The notes under the pieces were generated by a model. That model saw only the letters and a list, made by a program, of their open reading frames with translations, ran no database searches and was not told the origin of the DNA. Positions 22,162 to 32,961 of a DNA stretch of 64,000 nt are shown here, piece after piece. Source of the DNA: Laguncularia racemosa (taxonomy: Eukaryota > Streptophyta > Magnoliopsida > Myrtales > Combretaceae); the NCBI GenBank assembly GCA_037954665.1, contig JBBMOL010000009.1, positions 1,612,001 to 1,676,000 on the forward strand, written 5' to 3'. Within the stretch, counting starts at the first letter, position 1, and each line of letters opens with the position of its first letter. The position numbers were made by a program, and so were the translations under genes.

Positions 22162-23603
22162 TCGGCACCTACTATTTACAAATGGAAACACTACACCTAG
22201 CATCATGAATCATAACACCAAGATTGGCTACCAAAACCAAACCGTTAACTCTTCCTATAATAACCAACAACAACATCAATCTCCAAATTATGCCTAACTT
22301 CTCGAACAATTTAAGTGCTTGGAATAATGCTTAAACATGCTTCAACAAGAAAAATAACAACCTTAAGACGAAAATCCAATGGTTACACCAAAAAAACCAT
22401 AAACAAAAACAACTCATCATACATAATGGGGAAGACACTCAATCACAGATTGCCCGGTCTTCCCCATCCAAAAGTAGGCATTTATGCTCACCTCCTAAAA
22501 GTCCTTCCCCACCATGAAGCCATGCTCTAAGTGGCCATAAAATTGTAGCCTTTAAGGCCTATTGTTAGCTCCCACTCTAAAATACTCCCATGGAAGATAT
22601 CAACAACTGGACTAAAAAGCTTACCAACTTCGGGGAAAGAAAGCAAATGGACTCATGGGATGTATTCAACCTACACAAGTCACCCTTCACCAAAGAAATC
22701 AAGGGGGAAACTTTACCTATACATGTCAAGATCCCTCAATTCAAATTCTACGATGGCATGATAGACCTAACCGAGCATCTTAGCTATTCTAGTTTTCAAA
22801 TGTGCTTGCTCGGAGTGTCGAAAGCCATTGCTTGCAAAGCCTTTGCAGGTAGTCTCAAAAAAGCTACTTGAACAAGGTATCGTAGCCTTAAGCCCACTAG
22901 CATTTCCAACTTTAAGGAACTCAAAAAAGCCTTTTTCCAATATTTCATCACCAAAAAGTAATCGGAGAACCATAACTCTTCTCTCAACCTCATCAAACAA
23001 GGTTAACATGAGACCTTACGAGAATACATAGCTCATTTTACTATAGCTATGATCGAGATTCCAAACCTCGATATGAGTGTCACTCTTAACACAGCCATCT
23101 AAGAAGTACAAGATTGCTCTTAATTCTTGTATTCTCTTATAAAGAATCGACTTAAAACATTAAGAGAGTTTTAGGAGAAAGCCATAAAATACATCAACCA
23201 AAAAGACGCCATAGCAGCAGTTTAGCAAACTAACAACACTCCCAAAACTAGCAAGAAATCACATTAGGTATGACTACTTATACATGGTAGGCAAGACCCA
23301 CACTCTAGAAATGAGAGCACTACCTAGCAAGATTCTAATAGTGCACAATATAAAAAAATGCACTATCCCTTTTTACGAGCAGCATACCTCACTCAATAAA
23401 CCATAGGTTGACATCCTATTAGAAGTTAAAGACCGTGGTATCCTAACCTAGTTAGAAAAAGCATGACATAGCCCTAATAGAAAAACAATTAACAAATGTT
23501 ACCAATTTTACCAAGATAAAGGGCATAAAATTGAAGATTGTGCCTAACTTAAAAATACCCTCAAAGATGTAGTCTACCTAGGATATTTGAAAGAGTGTGT
23601 CAT
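22162..23603 (+). pseudogene. Tat/Retand-like gag, heavily degenerate
   Basis: A weak PBS-like string (TTTCGGCACCTACTATT) starts near 22162. Gag can be read from about 22297. The clearest part is 22590-22871, with SPFTKEI, LPIHVKIPQFKFYDG, HLSYSSFQM and KAFAGSLKKAT, matching the usual pattern of a Tat/Retand capsid. Further on FKELKKAFFQYF, ETLREYIAHF and a zinc-like CYQFYQDKGHKIEDC (about 23498-23542) appear, then LKECV before the Athila insertion at 23604. Several frameshifts and stops interrupt it. Identification rests on motif order; the exact start is unknown. Confidence 0.75.
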
Positions 23604-25026
23604 TGATAAATGTCAGAAGACCCTTAATTCTAGTGCTTATTAGTTATAATTTGATATGGATTTCATGTGATATGTGAAAAAAAAGGGTACTTATATGATT
23701 GAATTTTAATTTCAGGCACCAATGAAGACAAAAAAAAAAGGTTTAAGGATGATATGCGCAAAGGCAAGGTGACATTTGGTGAAAAATGAAGAAAAGTGAT
23801 TTTTAGTTCAACACAACCTTCAGCACAACCCATGCAGACACCAATGCTAGATGTAAAAAATGACCAATAGCTATATCAAGGTGTGCCCCAAGTTCAGCAC
23901 AGCTTATGCTGATGCTAGTAACGAGAATACAAGTTTGTTTATTTTCAGCCCTGCCCCTAACACGGCCGTGCTGGAGGTTGTACTGAACTGGGCAGTGAAA
24001 ATGATGTGTTTTAAAGTCAACACGACATCAAACATGGTAGTGCTGACGCCCGTGCTGAACTCTGTTTTCGCAGAACTATAAATAGACGCCTTGTTTTATT
24101 TAAAGGAGACTTTTTTTCTTTTGACTTCGTTTTAAAAACCTTAGGGGAGCATTATTATGAAATTCAAGAGGAGTATTATCCAAACATCATTGGAGATCAC
24201 AAAACAACACAAGAGATTACTCTTTCTATCATAAATCAATTTTACTTCTCTAGATTCTCTGTTTTTATTGAAAACTCCATGGAGGAGTAATTCTTTATAT
24301 CTTTTATCTTGTGAAACCCTAACTCATGTGCTGAAACATTGATTGATTAATGAACTATTTATATCTTTGTATCTATTCATGTGTTTCCATTATTCTTGTG
24401 ATTAATTTATGCGTGTGAATTGATTGCATGTCTAATTTTTATTAGATTGAAAGAGGTTTCATCTAATAAATTAGATTTTCATGAATAGAGAAATTACATG
24501 TTTTATTTAGAGGTAGGAAAACATTGATTTTCTACAATTAATTGAAATTTGTGAACTTAATGAGATCTTGCATGACAATAATGAGGGAGAGGTCTCCATT
24601 ATCTTATACATGATTAAGAATTGATTAACTCGGTGGAGTAATTGATTTTACTTAAGAATTCCTATGGTGCAAAGTGTAAATTGATTCGTTAATCAATATT
24701 TTATTTTGAGAATTTAAGGGTTAGGGTGGAACAAGATGAGAAGTATATTTTGTGATTGAATATATATATATATATATATATTGACAATATCATTTAATTC
24801 TAGGGTTGTTAGGATTTGTTAATTGTTAATTTAATTCATAATTTTCATATCATAAATTAGACTAGATAGTAGAGAAATGTAATACTAGTACTTGTTTTCT
24901 AGATCCCAGAGGATGACACTTGTTAAATCTATATTATAATCAATAGGTACACTGCTTAGCTTGATAGTAGATTTTATTGGTTATAAATTTAAAACTTAAA
25001 ACAATAAGTTAAATTCGAGTGCATCA
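23604..25026 (+). repeat. 5' LTR of the Athila-like element
   Basis: 1423 bp, TGATAAATG...GTGCATCA. Its first ~65 bp match 30902-30968. A TATA box TATAAATA is at 24077-24084. Upstream (24004-24060) lies a copy of the motif that forms the 73-bp tandem repeat at 28906. An (AT)n run is near 24760. Confidence 0.85.
24077..24084 (+). promoter_or_regulatory. TATA box of the Athila-like LTR
   Basis: TATAAATA in the context GAACTATAAATAGACGCC. It is the likely core promoter of the element's RNA. Confidence 0.65.
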
Positions 25027-25032
25027 AGTTTT

Positions 25033-25050
25033 TGGCACCGTTGCCGAGGA
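25033..25050 (+). other. primer-binding site, tRNA-Asp type
   Basis: TGGCACCGTTGCCGAGGA, close to the tRNA-Asp complement TGGCGCCGTTGCCGGGGA used by Athila elements, six bases after the LTR end. It fixes the LTR boundary. Confidence 0.85.
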
Positions 25051-25177
25051 TCTAGCAAGGCAATATTAGGAAAAACCGTAGTATCTACTACTTTAGTCAT
25101 TCTTCTTATTTGTTTTATCTATTTCTCTTCTCTCCATCTTTTGAAAAGTTCTAATTCACACTTGGTTACCTTTTATA

Positions 25178-26830
25178 GTGTATAAAAGGAATCTTCCCTC
25201 TGACATTCTTGATCTAGATCTTGAGATTAAGAGAACACTCCGCCAACTTCGAAGGAACACAGCTGTCGAATCTTCTAGGCAGTCAGTCGTTGAGGAGGGA
25301 AAATGTGACATAGCAGTGGCAACGGAGGTTAAAGAAGAAGAGCTAACTGAGCAACTCCCTGATAGTTTTGAGTCAGAGTCATCTATAAAAAGTGAGGCAA
25401 AGGTACAAGAAGTAATGGCTGAGGATCCACCAAAGACAAACATTGAGTATGTAAGGCCCACACTGGACTGCACAGGTCTAACCATTGTTAAGCCTTCCAT
25501 TGAGGCTAATAATTTTAAGATCAAGGGTGTAGTGATTTAACTTCTACAACAATACTGTCAGTTCAATGGATTACCTAATGAAGACCCCTATGCTTACATT
25601 CAGACATTCTTGGAGATTTATGAAACTTTCAAGAACAATGGAGTGATAGATGAAGCAATGTGTACAAGATTGTTCCATTTTTCATTAAGAGGGAAGGTTA
25701 AGACATGGCTTTAGTCATTGGGTCCCGAGGCTTTGACTACATGGGATGACACAGTAAAGGAGTTTCTAGACAATTATTTTCCACCATGCAAGATCGCCAA
25801 GCTTCAGAACGACATCTCTTCTTTCACTCAACAAGATCATGAAACGATATATGATGCTTGGTAGAGATGGACAGAGTTGTTGAGGAAGTGTCAACATCAC
25901 AGTTACCTACATGGATGCAAGTTTAGACATTTTTTAATGGGTTAAATCCGGCTATACGTCACTTGGTAGATGTCGCAGCTGGCGGTACATTGAATACTAA
26001 GACTCTAGAGGACTCATTAAAGTTATTCACTGATATGGCAAGAAACAATTACCGGTGGGGTCGTGGCAAGAGTAAGCAAAAAGCGATAGGAATGTTTGAA
26101 GTAGATGTCATGATTACTTTAGTAGTAAAGATGGAAGCTTTAAGCTACCAAATTGCAACTCTCAAGAATTCCCAAGGACTACAACAACAACATCAAATGG
26201 GAGATCCTGTGAAAGGTATGGATCTTTTTAATCAATATAAGCAGGTAAATTATCTTGGGAATTCAAACAGACAGTAGTATAATTAGTATGGTAATACCTA
26301 CCATCCGGAGATGAGAAACCATCTAAATCTGTCTTATGGAAACCGGGATTATCGGAGAGCTAACTTACCACCACCAGGGCATTTGAAGCAATAGCTGCCA
26401 CTTTATCAACCTTTACTGCTTCCTTCAGCACAACCACCTCAACAAGAAAAGAAAGGTAACTTAGAAGATATACTGAGTCAATTCATCCAGAGCTCTGATG
26501 CAAGGCATCGTAATCAAGAGGCTTCAATTCACAATCTTGAGAAGCAAATTGGCTAATTGGATAAGATGATGTCTGAGAGACAACTTGGCTCTCTTCCCAG
26601 CAATACGGAAAACAATCCAAGAGAATAGGTGAAAGCCATTACTTTGAAAAGCAGGAAAGAGTTACCATCTGAATAGCGGCATGAAAAGAAGCAAGAAGAT
26701 AATCAACCTATTGAAAAGGAGAAGAGAACTCCTGAGGAAACACATTTTGAGAGGAGATCACCACTTGCTGTCAAAGAATATGCGCCAAAAATCCCTTATC
26801 CAACTCGTCTCAACCAGAGCAAAGACAAGG
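25178..26830 (+). pseudogene. Athila-like gag, degenerate
   Basis: The frame starts at a GTG (25178) where ATG is expected, with VYKRNLPSDILDLDLEIKRT. The capsid region carries FNGLPNEDPYAYIQTFLEI, LFHFSLRGKVKTWL, TTWDDTVKEFLDNYFPP, GLNPAIRHLVDVAAGGTL and ARNNYRWG, the familiar order of an Athila gag. Stops lie at about 25538, 25712 and 25862, and a frameshift near 25937 in a T run. The C-terminal part is Gln-rich, with LPPPGHLK and NLEDILSQFIQSSDARHRNQ, and has further stops. Confidence 0.82.
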
Positions 26831-28540
26831 AGTAGTTTGGTAAATTCCTTGATCTATTTAAACAGCTGCACATTAACATTTCATTTGTAAATGCGCTTTT
26901 ACAAATGCCAAAATATGTTAAGTTCCTAAAGGAGCTTCTATCTAACAAGTGGAAGTTGGAGGATGTGTCTACAGTAGAAATTGATGCAAATTGCTCATCT
27001 ATCATTCATAATAAGCTTCCTCCAAAGCTAAAGGATCCAGGCAGTTTCGCAATTCTGTATATTATAGGTGATACTTCAATTGATAAGGCCCTAGTTGATC
27101 TTGGGGCCAACATTAATTTAATGCCATACTCTTTTTTCAAGAAGTTGGGACTTTCTAAGCTAACATCGACTAGGATGAGTTTGTAGCTTGTTGACCGCTC
27201 TGTGAAGATTCCCATGGGGATAATCGAGGATGTCTTGGTAAAGGTAGGGAATTTCATCTACCTTATCAACTTTGTAGTTCTAGAAATGGATGAGGATGAG
27301 GATATCCCTCTAATACTTGGAAGACCATTCCTAGCCACTGCCAAAGCAATGGTTGATGTAGAAGGAGGTAAGCTTACTTTGAGAATCGGTGATGAAGAGA
27401 TGGTAATCTAAATGGCTAATGTTATGAAACACACTATGTGCATTGATGACTCTTATTACTCTACTGATGTTGTTGATATTTCAATAGATGAGCATATGAA
27501 GGAAGTTCTGAGCAAAGATGAGCTAGAGCTAAGCTTGACATTGGAAGAGAAGAAGGATGCAGATAACCCAAAGGTTGCGCTACTCGTTGAGCAGCTTAAT
27601 GCTTCATAAGGTGCTACACCTCAGCATAGGTTTGAAAAGTTAAGAATAGAAAATGAGGCGAGACTTAAAACTTCTATAGAAGAGTCACCAGTGTTGGAAT
27701 TGAAAAAATTACCAGAGTATCTGGAATATGCTTTCTTTGTAGAAGACTCTAGCCTGCCGGTTATTATAGCCTCAAATTTATTTCAAGAGTAGAAAGACCA
27801 ATTACTCATGGTCCTGAGAGCACATAAGCGAGCCATCGCTCGAAAAATATCTGATATAAAAGGTATCAACCCCTCCTTCTATACTACAAAATTTTATTAG
27901 AAGAAGGATTTAAGCCTGTAGTGCAACCATAGAGATGGCTAAATCCTAATATGAAGTAGGTGATTAAGAAGGAGGTTATCAAACTTCTTGACGCTGGACT
28001 TATTTACCCCATATCTGATAGCGATTAGGTTAGTCTAACGCAAGTGGTGTCAAAGAAGGGAAGGATTACTGTTGTCTTTAATGCAAAGAGTGAGTTCATT
28101 CCCATGCGGACCATCACTGGGTGGTGGGTATGCATCAACTATAAAAAATTGAATGACGCCACTCAAAAAGATCACTTTTCTCTCCTTTTAGTTGATCAAA
28201 TGTTGGAAAAGTTAGTCGGACAAATGTATTATTGCTACTTGGATGGGATGTCCGGCTACTTTCAGATACCTATTGCTCCGGAGGACTAGGAGAAAACCAC
28301 TTTCACATGTCCTTACGGCACATATGCCTACAGGAGGATGCCGTTTGAGTTATGTAATGCATCGACTATGTTTTAGCGGTGTATGTTAGCCATATTTGAA
28401 GATCTAGTAGAAAAAATCATGGAAGTCTTCAGGGACGAATTGGATCTCCAACTACTAGAGACTTAGTTGAAGAACATAAAGAGCATCGAGCCAATGACGT
28501 TAAATAAGTGCGCTTCTTGGGAGGCAACCGATGTCTAACT
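26831..28540 (+). pseudogene. Athila-like protease and partial RT, internally deleted
   Basis: FGKFLDLFKQLHINISFVNAL leads to the protease, with active-site region KALVDLGANINLMP (about 27087-27128) and IPLILGRPFLATA (about 27304). After a linker, RT motifs VCINYKKLNDATQKDHF, YLDGMSGYFQIPIAPED and MPFELCNAST are present. The frame stops matching shortly after EDLVEKIMEVF (near 28430). A pol-tail remnant (KNIKSIEPMTLNK, ASWEATDV) follows at once, so the catalytic end of RT, RNase H and integrase have been deleted. Many stops are present. Confidence 0.8.
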
Positions 28541-28905
28541 TAGGTATGTAGCGTTCCTTTTATTTTCTTTTTGTTGTCACTATCTTAAGTCTATTGTTTT
28601 TAGAAATTTACAGATCTTAAGGAGAGTTTTTGAGCTTACTTGAAAAGAGTGGGAATAATTTCTAAGTGTGTGGAAGCGTCAATGACAAGTAAGGAAGTTT
28701 GAATTCTAATCACTAAGTGCACTTGGTAAGTCTTTCTCTACCTTCATTTACACTTTTAGAGGTGCACGATGATCACAGTTGTTGTTTATTAGATTGGCCA
28801 AGTCTTATTTTTACTCTACGTGCTTTTCAAAGTTTGTAATACCTTGAGCACAATCAGTGCACAAGACTATGCATAACCTAAAGAGGTTTTGTGGAATTTT
28901 CTTAG
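28541..28905 (+). other. Athila-like 3' non-coding region, first part
   Basis: AT-rich sequence after the pol tail without a coding signal. An env-like gene, found at this place in some Athila elements, is not recognisable. Confidence 0.5.
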
Positions 28906-29195
28906 TTAACACGGCTACAAGCATGGCCGTGTTGAAGCCAAGGTTGACTCTATCAAACATTCTGTGAAATATTTGAAGTCAGCATTGCCACGAGCATGGT
29001 CGTGCTGCAGCCAGGGCTACACATATTACACATTTTGTGGAATTTTTGAAGTTAACACGGCTTCGAGCATGGCCGTGCTGCAACCAGGACAAATTTGCCC
29101 TATAAAATATAGCCTTTTGTGCTCCTTTGAAGGGTCTGCATAACCCCGAGCATGGCCGTGTAGTAGCTAGTGTTGATAACCCACATATATATACA
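28906..29195 (+). repeat. 73-bp tandem repeat in the Athila-like 3' region
   Basis: Units start at 28906, 28979, 29052 and about 29133: two exact 73-bp spacings, then a longer and a partial unit. Each contains AACACGGC...GAGCATGGCCGTGCTG followed by GAATTTTTGAAG. A related copy lies in the LTR at 24004-24060. The minus-strand open frame at 28979-29230 arises from this repeat. Confidence 0.85.
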
Positions 29196-30885
29196 GTTTC
29201 TCTCTCTCCTCCCTCACTCTCTAACTTCACCGTTTATCTAAACTAGGATAGTCTAACTTCTCTTTTTACCCTTAATTTCTTTCTTTTTTTTTTCTAAGAT
29301 GATGCAGCTCAAACTTTGGATTCTTAACTCCAACGATGACATGCCATTACTATTTTGCTCTTATACCCGATCTTGAACTCTACATGCAACTGTCTACATA
29401 TAAAAACCAGGAAGTTCTTAGTGTCCTTTTCTTTTTGTTATTTTTCATTCGTTTTTTCCTTTTTCCTTTTTATGTGCTTGATTTGGGAAGACATTGGGGA
29501 CAATGTCTTAAATAAGTGTGGGGAAGGGGTATATGGAACGAAGAAAATTGAGAAATTTTAGTCCTGCTTTACTTTTGTTATTTATGCACTGTCTTATTAA
29601 ATTTTCCCCATTTACAAGTTTGCAATTGAGTTTGAATGTTGATCTTAAATCATTAAAAGGCAAGATCCTTGAAATTGTGCTCATAAAAGGTAGTGATTCT
29701 ATGTTCCTTACTCGCTTATTGTTGGACTTTGTATAATTAGTTGGAATTTCATGATGAAATCTAAGTGGGGTAATCTTACTTGCTATTTAATTGTTGATTA
29801 TGGAGTTGTGAAATAGATCAAAGTCCTTAGTTTAAAGTTAAATGGTTGTATTTTTAAGCTTATTAGTTAATATATTTACCTTTCAAAAACTTTGAAAGCT
29901 TTTCTAATTCATGAAAGGTGCATATGAAGTCTATCACTTGATGATTCCTCTTAAGTAATCTCTTCAAAAATTAATTAATTAATGTGTTAATTGAGCAATA
30001 ATGTGAAAAGCTTAGTCAGTAAAGGCAGGCTTTGGTCCTTTAGAAGAGTGAAGTCTGACTCCGCGACTGACTAATCAATTAATTAAAGAAATAATAAGCA
30101 GCTACTTCAATGACTTAAGTTCTTTAAGTTAAGAGTATCTTTATGAATCCCTAAAGTTAGGATAATGGAGGTTCGATAGGGTCTCTTTAAAACCCAGTCA
30201 CCTAAGGTCGTTTGGCTTAGGATTGGCCGACCGATGATATTATAATAACAAGATGGGATACAAAATGGGCAAAGTTCAGTAGGTCTTGTAACTTGAATAT
30301 TTAAGTCTGTAGGGACGCCTTCAATTGAGAAGATAACATCTGTTAACTTAGGTGAGGAGCGCGGGATTATCGGCTAAACATTTGTTACATGGGTTGCAAG
30401 ATCTTAAATAACTGAAATTAATATACACATATATATATATATATATATAAAGAGGAAAACTCGAAAAAATTTTAAGAGGTTTAACAAAAAGAGGAAGAAA
30501 ATCTAGGGGAAGGATGGATGCCATATACTTTCACTTGAGGTTGTTGGGCTTAAAAGAGGTAGTTAAATGATTTATATATTCTCTAGTAAGTGCTAAGATG
30601 TGGCTAAGCCACTTTTGCTTTGTTTGACTTTCTTTGTAACTTGGGAAGCATTTCTTAAATGGTGAGGGTAATAGTTTAACTTGCTTGAATTAATCTGTAA
30701 ACTCTATTTTTTGTATGTTAGGTACATGTACATCATGGTAGGTTTGAGTGGTAGGCACTAATGAATCACTAAGATTGAATTAAATAGAGGATGTTACTTG
30801 TTATTTAAAGTTTAAAAATGAGTACAATTAATGAGAGGAGATCTATTTTATCCTTATTTTGTTTACTTGATGACAAGCAAATGGG
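29196..30885 (+). other. Athila-like 3' non-coding region, second part
   Basis: About 1.7 kb with no coding signal apart from short AT-rich open frames near 29355-29736. An (AT)n run is near 30430. Long 3' non-coding regions are usual in Athila elements. Confidence 0.5.
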
Positions 30886-30968
30886 TAAGTGTGGGAAAAT
30901 TTGATAAGTGTTGGAAGACCCTTAATTCTAGTGCTTACTAGTTATAATTCTATATGGATTTCATGTGA
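30886..30968 (+). repeat. polypurine tract and truncated 3' LTR of the Athila-like element
   Basis: GTAAGTGTGGGAAAATT is the purine tract. TGATAAGTGTTGGAAGACCC at 30902 repeats the 5' LTR start, and similarity ends near 30968, where host sequence TTTGAAAGAGTGCGTC begins. Confidence 0.82.
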
Positions 30969-31750
30969 TTTGAAAGAGTGCGTCGTCAAGGCTTATTAAT
31001 AGGTAAGTGTAACCATCAAGGCAACCAATGTGCAAAAACCTCAAACACGAATTAGTGTACCACCCATGGCACCATTTATACCAACGTGGGGGGTCTCATT
31101 GCTTAGTGAGGGTCAAGTTCTTAAAGTAATTCCTAGGCTAGATCTGATGGATTTTCACAAGTGCTCAAAATTTAAACCTAAAAACCTTTGACAAACACCA
31201 CCATATCCTTTTCCGCTTTAAATCCAATCAACTTTATCTCTTCCCATGATGATGCCTTGGTGATCCAAGCTAAGGTCATCAGTTATGACATTCGTAAAGT
31301 GCTAGTAGTCATTGGTAGCTCTACTAGCATCATATTAAAAAAGGCGTTCTGCTAAATGAAGACATTACCAAACAAGCTCAAGACATATGACCATAATCTC
31401 TATTAGTTCAACAACTAACCCATTAAGGCCACTGATATCATCACACTATGCTTGGAGCTCAACAATAATGACCACACTGCTAAAATCCTAGTCACTTTCT
31501 TATTGTTGACTAATGGCCACCTTACAACATTATCTTAGGTCGATCATCCTTAAACTCACTCAATGCGGTCTCTTTGATCAAATACCTAAAGGCCAAGTTC
31601 CCTACATAAAAAATGTCAATGTATTAAAAGGGAACCAACAGCTAACTTGATCCTGTTATTAAAGGCCCACTATTAGTGAGAAATATTGCTTATAGAACCA
31701 ACAACACACAACAAGCAAGAAAACCAAAGAGAGGTGGTTAAAGAAACCAA
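30969..31750 (+). pseudogene. Tat/Retand-like protease region, degenerate
   Basis: Continuation of the host element after the Athila insertion. It reads LKECV again, then KSNQLYLFP, DDALVIQAKVISYDIRKVLV and VIGSSTSIIL. This is the usual Tat protease layout, in which D-T-G-S is the active site; here VIGSS stands in its place, so the catalytic Asp is gone. The rest is broken by stops and leads to VVKETK, split by the CRM-like insertion at 31751. Confidence 0.68.
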
Positions 31751-32471
31751 TGATGACAGCCATGATGGGAGTCAAGCTAGAAGGTGGAATGTGGATCCTC
31801 TTGAAGTGCCACCTGGACCGATCACAAGAACTCGAGCGAAACGATTCAAGGAAGCACTTAACGAGCTGATAGAGGATATCCAAGAAGAAAGATTGGAGCA
31901 ACCATGAGAATGAACTTGCATTTGTACAAGTCATTCAAGGAGATCAAAGCATAGGAGGTCAAAGCTGCCGGCTTTGACAACGCTGGCTTAAACGTTACCG
32001 GCCTTGAACTAGCATTGCAATTAGAGCGTGACAGAGGGACTACGTCGTCCACTACGCTACCGACGTATATACCCGGCGTACATTGCCTGTTTGTTATGTT
32101 TCCATAACTTTATTATGTTATGTCATTTTGGGCTTTTGTTTTACGAGTTGTAAACCCTATTAAAAGCTACTAGGGTTGGAAAACAGAAGATAGAACTTAC
32201 ATACAACATTGATAAATATAATTTGAGAGAATTCCTCTCTTGGTTCTCCAAAGAACTTCTCTTGAACTTATCGGATCCCTTTCGTGGCGTTCAAAACAGA
32301 CTTATCAATCGGTCTTTCATCCCAATTGTGGCGTCAACAGAATATACCAAGGTTCTTGCCTTACCTATAGGCAATGGGTCGCGGTTCCACTTTGATTGTT
32401 TTGGCATCTTGGGTTGCAATTCTAAACGTATTGGTATAGGGTTTCGTCACACGTGGGCGTGGTTCGTATCA
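31751..32471 (+). repeat. 5' LTR of the CRM-like element
   Basis: 721 bp, TGATGACAGCC...TTCGTATCA, repeated at 36207-36962. The first ~130 bp are coding in the 3' copy; this copy still shows EVPPGPITRTRAKRFKEAL at 31800-31860. Confidence 0.9.
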
Positions 32472-32474
32472 GTT

Positions 32475-32487
32475 TGGTATCAGAGCC
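32475..32487 (+). other. primer-binding site, initiator tRNA-Met type
   Basis: TGGTATCAGAGCC begins three bases after the 5' LTR and matches the well-known tRNA-iMet complement. Confidence 0.9.
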
Positions 32488-32961
32488 TAGGTTTGTTAAA
32501 CATCAGTTCGGTTTGAGAAAGGTAACATTAAAACCCTAACTCCAATCGTTCATATCAATTGTTCATATCAAGTTTCGTATTACATTGCTTCATACTCAAG
32601 TCCATAGTGTTAATTGTTCCTTGAGTAGTGTAATTCATTCCATCAATCTTGTTACAAAAAAAAAAAAAGGGAACGAAAAAAAAAGAGAACAAAAGAACGA
32701 AAACAAAGACAATAAAAAGAAAGAAAAAGGAAAATTCAAGCCCGGAGAGTTTGTTATTGAATTCTACGGAAGAATTTGGTGTAGTTTGGATTAGTTCCAA
32801 GAGAATTGAGAAGAGGGATTAGTGAGTTGATAACATCTCTGTTTGTGAGAATACAAGAGTGATTGGGGGATATCCTTCTTTGAGTGAAATACGTGAGGGA
32901 GCGAATCGTGAGGTTTAATTCTATATATTTGTGTTAGTACTAACCTTTTATTGCAGGAACT
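32488..32961 (+). other. untranslated leader of the CRM-like element
   Basis: 474 bp, A-rich near 32650-32740; no coding signal. The Lys-rich open frame at 32585-32794 comes from this A-rich run. Confidence 0.55.

Larger units (their letters stand above)
23604..30968 (+). mobile_element. Athila-like Ty3/gypsy element with a truncated 3' LTR
   Basis: The left LTR is 23604-25026. The PBS is of the tRNA-Asp type, typical of Athila. Then come gag, protease, part of RT, a short pol tail, a long 3' non-coding region, a purine tract and only 67 bp of 3' LTR (30902-30968). RNase H, most of integrase and any env-like gene are missing. It is inserted in the gag of the Tat/Retand-like host. Instead of a 5-bp TSD, a 17-base near-identical duplication ATTTGAAAGAGTGYGTC flanks it (23585-23601 and 30968-30984). 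Confidence 0.85.

Noticed and set aside
29355..29736. Possible env-like gene in the Athila-like 3' region
   Set aside because: Two short overlapping AT-rich frames without signal peptide, transmembrane segment or similarity that I can recognise.
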